DNA from: Pseudomonas sp. Teo4
Lineage (GTDB): Bacteria; Pseudomonadota; Gammaproteobacteria; Pseudomonadales; Pseudomonadaceae
DNA length: 64,000 nucleotides
Assembly (NCBI RefSeq): GCF_034387475.1
Contig: NZ_JAXCIL010000001.1
Location: 3,286,001 to 3,350,000, forward strand
Direction of reading: 5' to 3'
Every line of letters begins with the position of its first letter. The stretch's first letter is position 1. Below the pieces are notes generated by a model. It saw nothing but the letters and a program-made list of their open reading frames with translations, had not been told where the DNA came from and searched no databases. The position numbers and the translations under genes were made by a program. Of this stretch, positions 33,819-42,661 are shown piece after piece.

Positions 33819-34550
33819 CTACTGGACATAAGCCGCAGGCGGGTCCGGCAGCGCCGCGAGCAAGTCTCGCAGCCCATCGGCCCACTGCGACTGAATCCGC
33901 AGGAAGTAAGGGTCATGCGCCGTGATGCGGTGGCATTTCACCTCTGCCAGGCAGTCTTTGCGGTACACCAGCAGATCCAGCGGCATGCCCACCGACAGGT
34001 TGCTGCGCATGGTCGAGTCGAACGAGATCAGGCCGCAACGCAACGCCTCCCCCAGTGGCGTGTGGTACAGCAGGTTGCGATCCAGGATCGGCCGGCCGTA
34101 CTTGCTCTCGCCCAACTGCATGAACGGCGTGTCCTCCGTCGCCTGGATAAAGTTGCCTTGCGGGTAGATGTTGTACACCCCCATGGGCTGGCCGGCGATC
34201 TGCCCGCCCACCAGGAACGAGCAGCTCAGGTCCACCTTGCCCGAGAGCTTGGTGCAGTCCCGGTTGATCACTTCACGAATGGTATCGGCCACCAGCGCAG
34301 TGGCGTCGTAAAGCGTCGGCACGTTCAACAGATGCTCGCCCTCGCTGGCGCAACGCTGTCTGAGCAAGCTCACCACCGACTGCGATGTCGCCAGGTTGCC
34401 GGCCGTTTGGAGCACGATCAGACGCTCGCCCGGAACATTGAACACGAACAACTTGCGGAACGTGGATATCTGGTCGATGCCTGCATTGGTCCGTGAATCC
34501 GATATGAAGACCAACCCTTCGGCCAGGTGCATCGCAACGCAATAGGTCAT
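33819..34550 (-). CDS. Anbu, proteasome-like ancestral beta subunit
   Basis: A 243-residue Ntn-hydrolase of the Anbu (bacterial proteasome homologue) family. After Met removal Thr2 becomes the nucleophile (MTYCVAMH); Asp18 (FISDSRTNAG) and Lys33 (FRKLF) complete the proteasome-type active site. VDLSCSFLVGGQ and YPQGNFIQATEDTPFMQLGESKYGRP are family blocks. It is the last gene of a four-gene operon with a transglutaminase-like protein, an alpha-E protein and an ATP-grasp protein, its conserved context. Its ATG overlaps the preceding stop (ATGA), indicating translational coupling. The physiological substrate is unknown; the context suggests peptide synthesis and turnover. Confidence 0.93.
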   Translation of the reverse strand: MTYCVAMHLAEGLVFISDSRTNAGIDQISTFRKLFVFNVPGERLIVLQTAGNLATSQSVVSLLRQRCASEGEHLLNVPTLYDATALVADTIREVINRDCTKLSGKVDLSCSFLVGGQIAGQPMGVYNIYPQGNFIQATEDTPFMQLGESKYGRPILDRNLLYHTPLGEALRCGLISFDSTMRSNLSVGMPLDLLVYRKDCLAEVKCHRITAHDPYFLRIQSQWADGLRDLLAALPDPPAAYVQ

Positions 34551-35344
34551 TGCTGCTGTGCCTGTGTAAGCGAGCTGACTTGTACCCGCGCCAGCATGGA
34601 CTCCGCCCCTCCGCCACGGCGCATGCCGCGTACCGGGCAGGCATCGAGGTAGTCATGCCCCACCGCCAGCTTCAGGTGCCGTTCCGGCCTGGCCAGGCGG
34701 TTGGTGACATCGAAGCTGTACCAGCCATCGCCCAGCCAGGCTTCTGCCCACGCGTGGCTGGCCAGGTGGCTTTCGTCTTCGGTGCACAGGTAACCGGACA
34801 CATAGCGCGCAGGGATACCCAGGCTGCGTGCGCAGGCCAGAAATGCATGGGTATGGTCCTGGCAGACGCCGGCGCGGTTGGCGAAGGCTTCCGCCGCCAC
34901 CGTATCCACCGCAGTCGCGCCAGGGGTGTAGGCGATATGGTCGGCCAAGCCGTTCATCAAGTCGATCAGCGCCGTTCGGTCGCGTCGGGCGCCACAATGC
35001 TGAAGGGCGAAGCCGCGCAGCGCGTCGTCGATGGCGGTCAGTTTGCTCGAGCGCAGAAACGGCAGCGCGGACTGTGTGTCGTGTTCCACTTCCTGCGTCT
35101 GGTCGATGTCCACATCACCGTGGGCGCTCAGCATCAAGGCGTCATGGGGTTCGTCGATGGTCAGCACGTGCAGGACATTGCCGTAAGGGTCCAGCTGGCT
35201 GCCCACCGGGCGTGGCAGGTCCAGATGCCATTCCAGTATCCGCTGGCGTTCACTGCTTTTCGGTGTGAGGCGCAGCAACTGGATGCTCATGCACACGTCG
35301 TTGGAATAGTGGTAGGTGGTGTCGTGGCGAATTGACAGTCTCAT
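34547..35344 (-). CDS. Transglutaminase-like cysteine protease-fold protein
   Basis: A 265-residue protein. The N-terminal beta region (RLSIRHDTTYHYSNDV) is the Bact_transglu_N domain; the catalytic Cys is in FANRAGVCQDHTHAF, the His in SHAWAEAWLGDGW and the Asp in SFDVTNR. ATG 35344 overlaps the alpha-E stop by 4 bp and its own stop overlaps the Anbu start by 4 bp. It is a standard member of the Anbu operon and probably works on the same peptide substrate. Confidence 0.92.
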   Translation of the reverse strand: MRLSIRHDTTYHYSNDVCMSIQLLRLTPKSSERQRILEWHLDLPRPVGSQLDPYGNVLHVLTIDEPHDALMLSAHGDVDIDQTQEVEHDTQSALPFLRSSKLTAIDDALRGFALQHCGARRDRTALIDLMNGLADHIAYTPGATAVDTVAAEAFANRAGVCQDHTHAFLACARSLGIPARYVSGYLCTEDESHLASHAWAEAWLGDGWYSFDVTNRLARPERHLKLAVGHDYLDACPVRGMRRGGGAESMLARVQVSSLTQAQQQ

Positions 35345-36291
35345 ACTACCTCCAGGTAGGAATCGTGAACGTTCTGCCCCAAGTGGTTGATCTGGCCGAT
35401 GTAGTGGGTCAACCACTGATGCAGCCCTGACTCGAGAATCTCTTCGATCCCGGTGAAACGCAGCCGGGCACTCAGCTCGGCTGCCAGGCGTTGGGCCGGG
35501 CGGCCGTTATCACCGGGCAAACCAGCCAGCAAATGTGCCAGCTCTTCGACACAGGCATGCAGCGAGCGCGGAACGTCCGCACGCAGCAACAGCATTTCGG
35601 AAACCTGCTCGGCACCCGGTGCGGTGCGGTAGATTTCGTTGAACGCTTCAAAGGATGACAACGCCCGCAGCAAGGCGCTCCATTGGTAGTAACCGCGGGC
35701 AGAGTTATCGCTGACCTCCTCCGATTCCTCGCCGAACATTTCGTAACGCGCATCCAGCAAGCGCAAGGTGTTGTCCGCCCGCTCCAGGAACGTACCCAGG
35801 CGAATGAACCCGTACGCTTCGTTGCGCATGATGGTGCCAGCGGTGGCACCGCGAAACAGATGCGAACGTTCCTTGACCCATTCGCAGAAGTGGTTGATAC
35901 CGTAGCGCGCCAGGCCTTTGCTGGCGATGTTGCGCATTTCCAGCCAAGTGGCGTTGATGTTTTCCCACATGTCGGCGGTAATGCGCCCACGCACTGCGTG
36001 CGCGTTGCTGCGTGCCGCCCGCAAGCAGCAATAGATGCTGCCGGGGTTGGTCTCGTCCAGGGCGAAGAAGTGCAGCATGTGCTCGACATTGAGCTCGCCA
36101 TAACGGCGGTTGTAGTCATCCAGCGTACCAGCTGCCAGCAGCGACATCGCCAGCTCCGGCCGACCGTCGCTGCGCCCGGCCTGGGGCATCAGCGACAGCG
36201 AGTAACTGACCTCGAGCATGCGCGCCAGGTTTTCCGCGCGCTCAAGGTAACGGGACATCCAGTACAGGTCCGACGCAGTCCTAGAAAGCAT
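35341..36291 (-). CDS. Alpha-E domain protein (DUF403)
   Basis: A 316-residue all-helical alpha-E protein; MLSRTASDLYWMSRYLERAENLARMLEV is the diagnostic N-terminus, and FLERADNTLRLLDARYE and SALLRALSSFEAFNEIYR recur in the family. Its biochemical role is unknown; it is almost always paired with the circularly permuted ATP-grasp protein upstream (3-bp gap) and the transglutaminase-like protein downstream. Confidence 0.92.
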   Translation of the reverse strand: MLSRTASDLYWMSRYLERAENLARMLEVSYSLSLMPQAGRSDGRPELAMSLLAAGTLDDYNRRYGELNVEHMLHFFALDETNPGSIYCCLRAARSNAHAVRGRITADMWENINATWLEMRNIASKGLARYGINHFCEWVKERSHLFRGATAGTIMRNEAYGFIRLGTFLERADNTLRLLDARYEMFGEESEEVSDNSARGYYQWSALLRALSSFEAFNEIYRTAPGAEQVSEMLLLRADVPRSLHACVEELAHLLAGLPGDNGRPAQRLAAELSARLRFTGIEEILESGLHQWLTHYIGQINHLGQNVHDSYLEVV

Positions 36292-36294
36292 GAT

Positions 36295-37704
36295 TCAGTC
36301 CTCCACCACCCAGGTGTCCTTGGTGCCACCGCCCTGGGACGAGTTGACCACCAGCGAGCCTTCACGCAACGCCACCCGCGTCAAGCCGCCTGGCACCAGG
36401 CGGGTTTCCTTGCCCGACAGCACGAACGGGCGCAGGTCGATATGCCGTGGCGAGATGCCGTTTTCCACGAAGGTCGGGCAGGTGGACAGGCACAAGGTCG
36501 GTTGCGCGATGTAAGCCTCCGGCCGGGCCTTGATCCTGGCCCGGAACTCTTCGATTTCCGCCGTGGTGGCGGCAGGCCCGACCAACATGCCGTAGCCCCC
36601 CGAGCCCTGGGTTTCCTTGACCACTAGATCCGGCAGGTTCGCCAGCACATGGGACAGCTCCGCAGGTTTGCGGCACTGCCAGGTCGGCACGTTCTTGAGA
36701 ATCGGCTCCTCCGCCAGGTAGAAGCGAATCATGTCGTCGACGTAGGGGTAGATCGACTTGTCGTCAGCCACGCCGGTGCCCACGGCGTTGGCCAGCACCA
36801 CGTTGCCTGCACGGTAAGCGGTGATCAGCCCAGGCACGCCCAGCAGCGAATCGGGGTTGAACGACAGTGGGTCGAGGAAGGCATCGTCCAGGCGTCGGTA
36901 GATGACATCGACCGCCTGTGGCCCGGACGTCGTGCGCATGAACACATGGTTGTCACGTACGAACAGGTCAGCGCCTTCGACCAGTTCCACACCCATTTCA
37001 CGCGCCAGGAAGGCATGTTCAAAGTAGGCGCTGTTGAACCGGCCAGGGGTCAGCACCACGGTTGTCGGGTTATCCAGCGGGCTTGAGCTTTTCAGGGTAT
37101 CGAGCAGCAGATTCGGATAATGGTCGATGGGCGCCACGCGCTGGGCAGCGAACAGCTCGGGGAACAGACGCATCATCATCTTGCGGTCTTCGAGCATGTA
37201 GCTGACGCCGCTTGGGGTTCGCAGGTTGTCTTCCAGTACGTAGTAACTGCCATCGCCATCGCGTACCAGATCGACCCCGGCGATATGGGCGTAGATGCCA
37301 CGATGCAGGTCCAGGCCCTGCATGGCCACCTGGTAACCATCGTTTGCCAGCACCTGTTCGGGTGGAATGATGCCTTCCTTGAGAATCCGTTGTCCGTGGT
37401 AGATATCTTCAAGGAACAGGTTCAGAGCCTGAACGCGTTGAATACAACCGCGTTCCACCGTTTGCCATTCACTGGCCTTGATGCTGCGTGGAATGATATC
37501 GAACGGAATCAACCGCTCGGTGCCCTGCTCATCTCCATACAATGTGAACGTAATGCCTGCGCGATGAAACAATAAGTCCGCTTCGCGGCGACGCTGATCG
37601 AGCAACTCCAACGGCGTGTTCGCCAACCAGCGCGCAAACTCTTGATAATGCGGGCGACAATCACCGGCCGCATCATACATTTCATTGAAAAAGGCCCGAG
37701 ACAT
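36295..37704 (-). CDS. Circularly permuted ATP-grasp type 2 protein
   Basis: A 469-residue ATP-grasp ligase-like protein. Blocks RLIPFDIIPRSIKASEW, QGLDLHRGIYAHIAGVDLVRDGDG, LEDNLRTPSGVSYMLEDR, LVVKETQGSGGYGMLVGP and FVENGISPRHIDLRPFVL are family hallmarks, with the nucleotide-binding and metal-binding positions in permuted order. ATG 37704 has GGGAG 7 nt upstream. It heads the Anbu operon and is thought to form a peptide bond-like linkage; the substrate is not established. Confidence 0.93.
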   Translation of the reverse strand: MSRAFFNEMYDAAGDCRPHYQEFARWLANTPLELLDQRRREADLLFHRAGITFTLYGDEQGTERLIPFDIIPRSIKASEWQTVERGCIQRVQALNLFLEDIYHGQRILKEGIIPPEQVLANDGYQVAMQGLDLHRGIYAHIAGVDLVRDGDGSYYVLEDNLRTPSGVSYMLEDRKMMMRLFPELFAAQRVAPIDHYPNLLLDTLKSSSPLDNPTTVVLTPGRFNSAYFEHAFLAREMGVELVEGADLFVRDNHVFMRTTSGPQAVDVIYRRLDDAFLDPLSFNPDSLLGVPGLITAYRAGNVVLANAVGTGVADDKSIYPYVDDMIRFYLAEEPILKNVPTWQCRKPAELSHVLANLPDLVVKETQGSGGYGMLVGPAATTAEIEEFRARIKARPEAYIAQPTLCLSTCPTFVENGISPRHIDLRPFVLSGKETRLVPGGLTRVALREGSLVVNSSQGGGTKDTWVVED

Positions 37705-37937
37705 ACGCAACTCCCACCACGCTAAGTGCAACTGTTATCCCTACGGAAATAACCTAGCAATAGCGATGCCGGAATATGCGGCATCAGGTAAACCGTGGCC
37801 TGTGGCGGTGCACGCCCGAATCAGGCGTTAACGCGAGCGCCCTAAATAAGTGCTTTTTCCAGAGTATTAAATATGGAGTGAACCAAAACAGGGAATAGGT
37901 GAGTTTTAATGCAAGTACTGAACAGGCCGTTTATTCG

Positions 37938-38534
37938 TCACTCACCATGATTGCGCTCGAAAGTTTCCCGCCCCATGGCCGCTATCTGCCCTTCGATCAA
38001 CGCCTCGAACGGGCGCAGCAGTTCATTGAAACTCGCGGGTGCTTCAAGCACGTTCAATGCTTGAACAACTGCCTCGATGGTCGACAACGCCCCTGGCTCC
38101 GGCGCCTTGCGCAACCGGTAGCGAGAAGGCGCCACCTGCCCCAGCGTCACACGCGGCAGGGCCTCCAGTAGTGGGTTCAGGTACAGCAACTTGCGCGCCT
38201 TGCGCCAGGTGCCGTCCGGTACGATCAACAGCAATGCTTGGTCATCTTCTGCGCCATAAGTGCCCAACACTTCGGCTTCGTCCCCTGGGAACAACAAAAC
38301 GGGGCGATAACCCGGTGTAGCGAGCAACTCGGGCAGATCCTCGAACACTTCCCCTACCCGCAATTGGGCATTCACCAGCCCCAATGCGGCAAACCGGGCG
38401 GTATTGAGGGCGTGGGACTGTTCACTGGTGTGCTGCAACAGCACCACTCGGGTGCGACTGTCGAGGTTGGGAATCAGCGGGCAAAGGCAGTGGTCTTGCG
38501 GACGCAGGCAGCGTTCGCAGCGGGGTCTGGACAT
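37938..38534 (-). CDS. tapT: DTW-domain tRNA-uridine aminocarboxypropyltransferase
   Basis: A 198-residue DTW-domain protein of the TapT (YfiP) type that makes acp3U in tRNA from S-adenosylmethionine. Zinc-ligand cysteines are visible at Cys6, Cys9, Cys16 and Cys18 (CERCLRPQDHCLC). The catalytic DxTW motif appears as DGTWRKARKLL, with YRLRKAPEPGALSTIEAV following. Monocistronic. The closest E. coli analogue acts at position 47; the site used here is inferred. Confidence 0.87.
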   Translation of the reverse strand: MSRPRCERCLRPQDHCLCPLIPNLDSRTRVVLLQHTSEQSHALNTARFAALGLVNAQLRVGEVFEDLPELLATPGYRPVLLFPGDEAEVLGTYGAEDDQALLLIVPDGTWRKARKLLYLNPLLEALPRVTLGQVAPSRYRLRKAPEPGALSTIEAVVQALNVLEAPASFNELLRPFEALIEGQIAAMGRETFERNHGE

Positions 38535-38610
38535 CGGGTTCTCCTGGCTGGGCTCAGTGTGCCATAGCCACCCGATAAAAGGCCCACATCCCTGTGGGAA
38601 TCACGCAGGT

Positions 38611-40176
38611 TCAGCGGTTGAAACGTTCCGCCAGGCTGTGCAGGTACTCGGCCATGCGCTCCAGGTCCTGACTGATCTCGGCGCCCTGCTTGGCCTGCCC
38701 GGCAGTCTGGTCGCACAGCTGGGCAATGCGCACGATCTGCTGGTTGATGTCTTCGGCGACGTGGCTCTGCTGCTCCGACGCCGTCGCCATCTGCTGGCTC
38801 ATGCCGGTGATGCGGCTGACCGCCTGGGCGATCCCGGCCAAGGCCGACTGCACCGCCTCGACACTGTGCATGCTGTCGCGCGAAATCTGCTCACCGCGGC
38901 TGGCAGTGCTCACCGCACGTTCGGCTCCGGCGCGCAACGACGCAATGATGTGATGGATTTCATCGGTGGACGAACGGGTACGCTGGGCCAGGGAGCGTAC
39001 TTCGTCCGCCACCACGGCAAACCCCCGCCCCTGCTCGCCAGCCCGGGCAGCTTCGATGGCGGCATTGAGCGCCAGCAAGTTGGTCTGCTCGGCAATCGAG
39101 GTGATGGTGTCGACCACACTGCCGATGCTTTGGGTCTGCTCAGCCAGGGCGTTGACGGCCTGGCCGATGTCGCTGACCGCATCGCTCATGCTGCCCATGG
39201 CCTTGAGGCTCTGCTGCGCCAGCTCGCTGCCCTGTTGGGCCAACTGGTCGGCATCACCAGCGGCATGGGCGGTACTTTGCACGTTGTGGGTGACCTCCTG
39301 AATGGTCGCGGCCATCTGCGCAATAGCCGTGGCCGACTGATCGGTTTCACTGCGCTGGCGGTCAAGCATCTGCGCCTGGGCATCGGACAGGCCAGCGGAC
39401 TGGGCGGCCCGTGACTTGACCCCAACCCCGGCATCCACCAGGCGAGTCAAGGCGGTCTGCAGGCGCGCCTCCTCGCTGATGATCGCCAGGTCCAGTTGCC
39501 CCTGCAGGCCTGGGTTGTCGCTATAGGTCAGGGCCACCAGCGGGCTGGTGAAGGCTTTGGGATGTTCATCCAGAGTGCGCCGTATGGCCAGGTTCTGCCG
39601 ATGCTCGATCAGGTACCAGGCCACCAGCAGGCTGGCCATCAACACACCCAACGCCGCATAAGTCGGCAACCACAGGTAACCGGCCGCCGACAGCAGGCCG
39701 GCCCCGATCAACGGCCAACCATGCCCCAACCCATGTCCGAGCCGAGAGGCCAAGGCTACCGGCGAGCGGCCCGCACGCAGCCGCGCATACAGCGCTTCGG
39801 CGCGGCGGATCTGCTCCCGGCTCGGCACCGAGCGCACCGACTCGTAGCCACTGACCCGGCCATTTTCGTAAATCGCCGTGACGTAGGCACTGACCCAGTA
39901 GTAATCACCGTTCTTGGCGCGGTTCTTGACCACACCCATCCAGGGTTTGCCTTGCTTGATGGTGTCCCACATATGCCCGAAGACCGCAGGCGGCATGTCC
40001 GGGTGGCGCACCAGGTTGTGCGTCTGCCCGACCAGCTCGTCATAGGTGAACCCGCTGATGGCTACAAAGGCGTCGTTGCAATAGGTGATGCGGCTGTTGA
40101 GGTCCGTGGTAGAGATCAGGCGCTGTTCGCTGGGAAAGGTTCTTTCGTGCTCAGTGACGGGCAAATTCATGCGCAT
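38611..40176 (-). CDS. PAS-containing methyl-accepting chemotaxis protein (Aer-like)
   Basis: A 521-residue receptor. N-terminal PAS domain (residues 18-120, [50 protein letters not shown]) of the Aer FAD-binding type, two transmembrane helices at about 155-195, and a cytoplasmic signalling domain with the hairpin tip [20 protein letters not shown] and [17 protein letters not shown] is not obvious. Probably senses redox or energy state for aerotaxis; P. putida carries three Aer homologues. Monocistronic. Confidence 0.9.
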   Translation of the reverse strand: MRMNLPVTEHERTFPSEQRLISTTDLNSRITYCNDAFVAISGFTYDELVGQTHNLVRHPDMPPAVFGHMWDTIKQGKPWMGVVKNRAKNGDYYWVSAYVTAIYENGRVSGYESVRSVPSREQIRRAEALYARLRAGRSPVALASRLGHGLGHGWPLIGAGLLSAAGYLWLPTYAALGVLMASLLVAWYLIEHRQNLAIRRTLDEHPKAFTSPLVALTYSDNPGLQGQLDLAIISEEARLQTALTRLVDAGVGVKSRAAQSAGLSDAQAQMLDRQRSETDQSATAIAQMAATIQEVTHNVQSTAHAAGDADQLAQQGSELAQQSLKAMGSMSDAVSDIGQAVNALAEQTQSIGSVVDTITSIAEQTNLLALNAAIEAARAGEQGRGFAVVADEVRSLAQRTRSSTDEIHHIIASLRAGAERAVSTASRGEQISRDSMHSVEAVQSALAGIAQAVSRITGMSQQMATASEQQSHVAEDINQQIVRIAQLCDQTAGQAKQGAEISQDLERMAEYLHSLAERFNR

Positions 40177-40315
40177 CTTGGGCGATCCTTGCTTGTGTAG
40201 ATGAATGGGAAAATCATCAAAGCAAGTAGAGGTTTAGCAGAGCGCCATTACGGTAGTGGTCAGGTTTTGCAGGAAAAATGCTCATCCCGACGGAATGTCC
40301 GAAATGTCTTGTGCA

Positions 40316-41209
40316 TCAACCGACGATGAGTTGACTCTTGAGCAGGTCGCGGAACGTCTGGATCAAGGGTTCCCGGCTGCGCCCCCGGCGGATGATCAAG
40401 GAAAACGGTGCCTGGTAGCCAAAGGTGGCCGGCGACAATACCCGCAGGTCGCCCTTGTCGACCCAGGCCTGGGCGTAATGCTCGGGCAGGTAACCGATGT
40501 AGGCGCCCGAGAGAATCAGAATCAGCTGCGCCTCCATGCTCTCGACCGTTGCCGCACTGTGCTTGAAGCCATGCCGGGCCAGCTCTGCCTGACTCCAGTA
40601 GCCACGCCCGACCATGCGCTGCTGGGTCACCACCTGTTCCGGAATGCGCCGCTCGGCGAACAACGGATGGCGGCTGCTGCAGTACAGCCAGTGCTGCTCG
40701 CGGTACAGCGGTTGGTAGACCAGGCCACTCATGCGCGAAGAAAAGGCGCCGATGGCCAGGTCCAGGCGGTTGTCCTGAACCCCCAGCTGCAGCTCGTAGG
40801 GGCTGGACACCGACAAATGCAGATGCACCGCCGGGTGTTCCTGGCTATAGGCTCCAATTGCCTCAGCCAAGGGCAGCGCCCGGTCGCCCACGGTCGAGTC
40901 GATCACCCCCAGGTTGAGCGTGCCACGCAGTTCACCCTTGAGCGCAGCGGCGTATTGCTCGAAACCGTCCAGTTCGGCAAGCAGGCGCAAGGTCTCCTGG
41001 TGGAACAGCTCGCCCTTGCTGGTCAGGCTGAAACCGCCACGCCCACGATGGCAGAGCACGATGCCCAACGCCCCTTCCAGCTGGCTCATGTAGGTGCTGA
41101 TGGCTGAAGTCGACAAATTCAGCTCACGCTGGGCATTGGCGAAGCCCTGGTGGCGCACCACGCTCACGAAGATACGCAGCAGTTTCAGGTCGGGCAGGGT
41201 CGAGGCCAT
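40316..41209 (-). CDS. gbuR: LysR-type regulator of guanidinobutyrate catabolism (GbuR-like)
   Basis: A 297-residue LysR protein: N-terminal HTH LLRIFVSVVRHQGFANAQRELNLSTSAISTYMSQLE, effector domain from about residue 90 (GTLNLGVIDSTVGD). It is divergent from the ureohydrolase gene with 225 bp between the starts, as is gbuR in P. aeruginosa. The inducer would be 4-guanidinobutyrate by analogy; the assignment rests mainly on the neighbourhood. Confidence 0.82.
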   Translation of the reverse strand: MASTLPDLKLLRIFVSVVRHQGFANAQRELNLSTSAISTYMSQLEGALGIVLCHRGRGGFSLTSKGELFHQETLRLLAELDGFEQYAAALKGELRGTLNLGVIDSTVGDRALPLAEAIGAYSQEHPAVHLHLSVSSPYELQLGVQDNRLDLAIGAFSSRMSGLVYQPLYREQHWLYCSSRHPLFAERRIPEQVVTQQRMVGRGYWSQAELARHGFKHSAATVESMEAQLILILSGAYIGYLPEHYAQAWVDKGDLRVLSPATFGYQAPFSLIIRRGRSREPLIQTFRDLLKSQLIVG

Positions 41210-41434
41210 GGTGCAACGGTTCCGCGGGAGGATTTTCGCGCAGTCTAACCGGTCTTGTGGGCGTTAGTTCAGAAATTCCTGAAGTAAGTTTTTGCCGGTA
41301 GCGATTCTTCCCGCGCACTACCTTGAGCAGACTTGGCCGAAATGTCCCTGCCCGCCAGCAGAACCACACTCACGAGGCGCGCGGCGGCACAGGTTCGAAC
41401 AAACAAAACAATCGACCGACTGATGAGGCCCACC

Positions 41435-42385
41435 GTGGACAAGATTCTCCACCAACCACTGGGCGGCAACGAAATGCCGCGTTTTGGCGGCATCGCCACC
41501 ATGCTTCGCCTTCCCCACCTGCAAAGCGCCGCTGGCCTTGACGCCGCGTTCATCGGCGTACCGCTGGACATCGGCACCTCGCTGCGCTCCGGCACCCGCT
41601 TCGGCCCACGGCAGATCCGCGCCGAGTCGGTGATGATCCGCCCGTACAACATGGCCACCGGTGCCGCCCCGTTCGACTCGCTGTCGGTAGCCGATATCGG
41701 TGATGTGGCGATCAACACCTTCAACCTGCTCGACGCCGTGCGCATCATCGAAGAGGCCTACGACGAAATCGTCGAGCACAACGTCATCCCGATGACCCTC
41801 GGTGGCGACCACACCATCACCCTGCCGATCCTGCGCGCCCTGCATAAAAAGCACGGCAAGATCGGCCTGGTGCACATCGATGCCCACGCCGACGTCAACG
41901 ACCACATGTTCGGTGAGAAAATCGCTCACGGCACCACCTTCCGCCGCGCCGTGGAAGAAGGCCTGCTCGACTGCGACCGCGTGGTACAGATCGGCCTGCG
42001 CGCCCAGGGCTACACCGCAGATGACTTCAACTGGAGCCGTCGCCAGGGCTTCCGCGTGGTGCAGGCCGAAGAGTGCTGGCACAAATCGCTGGAGCCGCTC
42101 ATGGCCGAAGTGCGCGAGAAAGTCGGCGGTGGCCCGGTTTACCTGTCGTTCGACATCGACGGCATCGACCCAGCCTGGGCGCCTGGCACCGGCACGCCGG
42201 AAATCGGCGGCTTGACCACCATCCAGGCGATGGAGATCATTCGCGGCTGCCACGGCCTGGACCTGATCGGCTGTGACCTCGTCGAAGTCTCCCCGCCTTA
42301 CGACACCACCGGCAACACCTCGCTGCTCGGTGCCAACCTGCTGTTCGAAATGCTCTGCGTGCTGCCGGGTGTCGTGCGCCGCTGA
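41435..42385 (+). CDS. gbuA: Guanidinobutyrase (agmatinase/ureohydrolase family)
   Basis: A 316-residue ureohydrolase hydrolysing a guanidino compound to an amine and urea. The binuclear Mn site is complete: GGDHT, DAHADVN and SFDIDGIDPAWAPGTGTPEIGG. The GTG at 41435 (VDKILHQPLGGNEMPRFGG) has GAGG 7 nt upstream and gives the family length; a longer frame from 41333 is not conserved. Often labelled SpeB, but the divergent LysR, the symporter downstream and the LQSAAGLDAAFIGVPLDIGT block resemble P. aeruginosa gbuA, whose substrate is 4-guanidinobutyrate. Agmatine remains possible. Confidence 0.9.
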   Translation: MDKILHQPLGGNEMPRFGGIATMLRLPHLQSAAGLDAAFIGVPLDIGTSLRSGTRFGPRQIRAESVMIRPYNMATGAAPFDSLSVADIGDVAINTFNLLDAVRIIEEAYDEIVEHNVIPMTLGGDHTITLPILRALHKKHGKIGLVHIDAHADVNDHMFGEKIAHGTTFRRAVEEGLLDCDRVVQIGLRAQGYTADDFNWSRRQGFRVVQAEECWHKSLEPLMAEVREKVGGGPVYLSFDIDGIDPAWAPGTGTPEIGGLTTIQAMEIIRGCHGLDLIGCDLVEVSPPYDTTGNTSLLGANLLFEMLCVLPGVVRR

Positions 42386-42417
42386 CGCCCCCGGGTCATA
42401 GGCAGTTTGGCGCCGAA

Positions 42418-42507
42418 CCTGTGGGAGCGGCTTCAGCCGCGAACACCGGCAACGCCGGTGCCATGCAGCGCGTTGTCTGCTTCGCGGCTAAAGCCGCTCC
42501 CACAGGG
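42418..42507. repeat. REP inverted pair (type GCGGCTTCAGCCGCGAA)
   Basis: TGTGGGAGCGGCTTCAGCCG with CGAA, then a 40-bp spacer, then TTCGCGGCTAAAGCCGCTCC with CACAGG. It lies between gbuA and the symporter gene, so it may reduce readthrough between them. Confidence 0.88.
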
Positions 42508-42661
42508 TGCGCGTTGCTTGCACGATCGAGATTGCTACACCCTGGCAGGAGCCATCTGGGAGGGCCACTGAGGCCCGCCAACACAAGACAAGACCGCCGG
42601 GCGCCATGAACCCGCCCGCGTGGTCGATCTCGCCATAATAAAGATAATCGGGAGACCCCCA

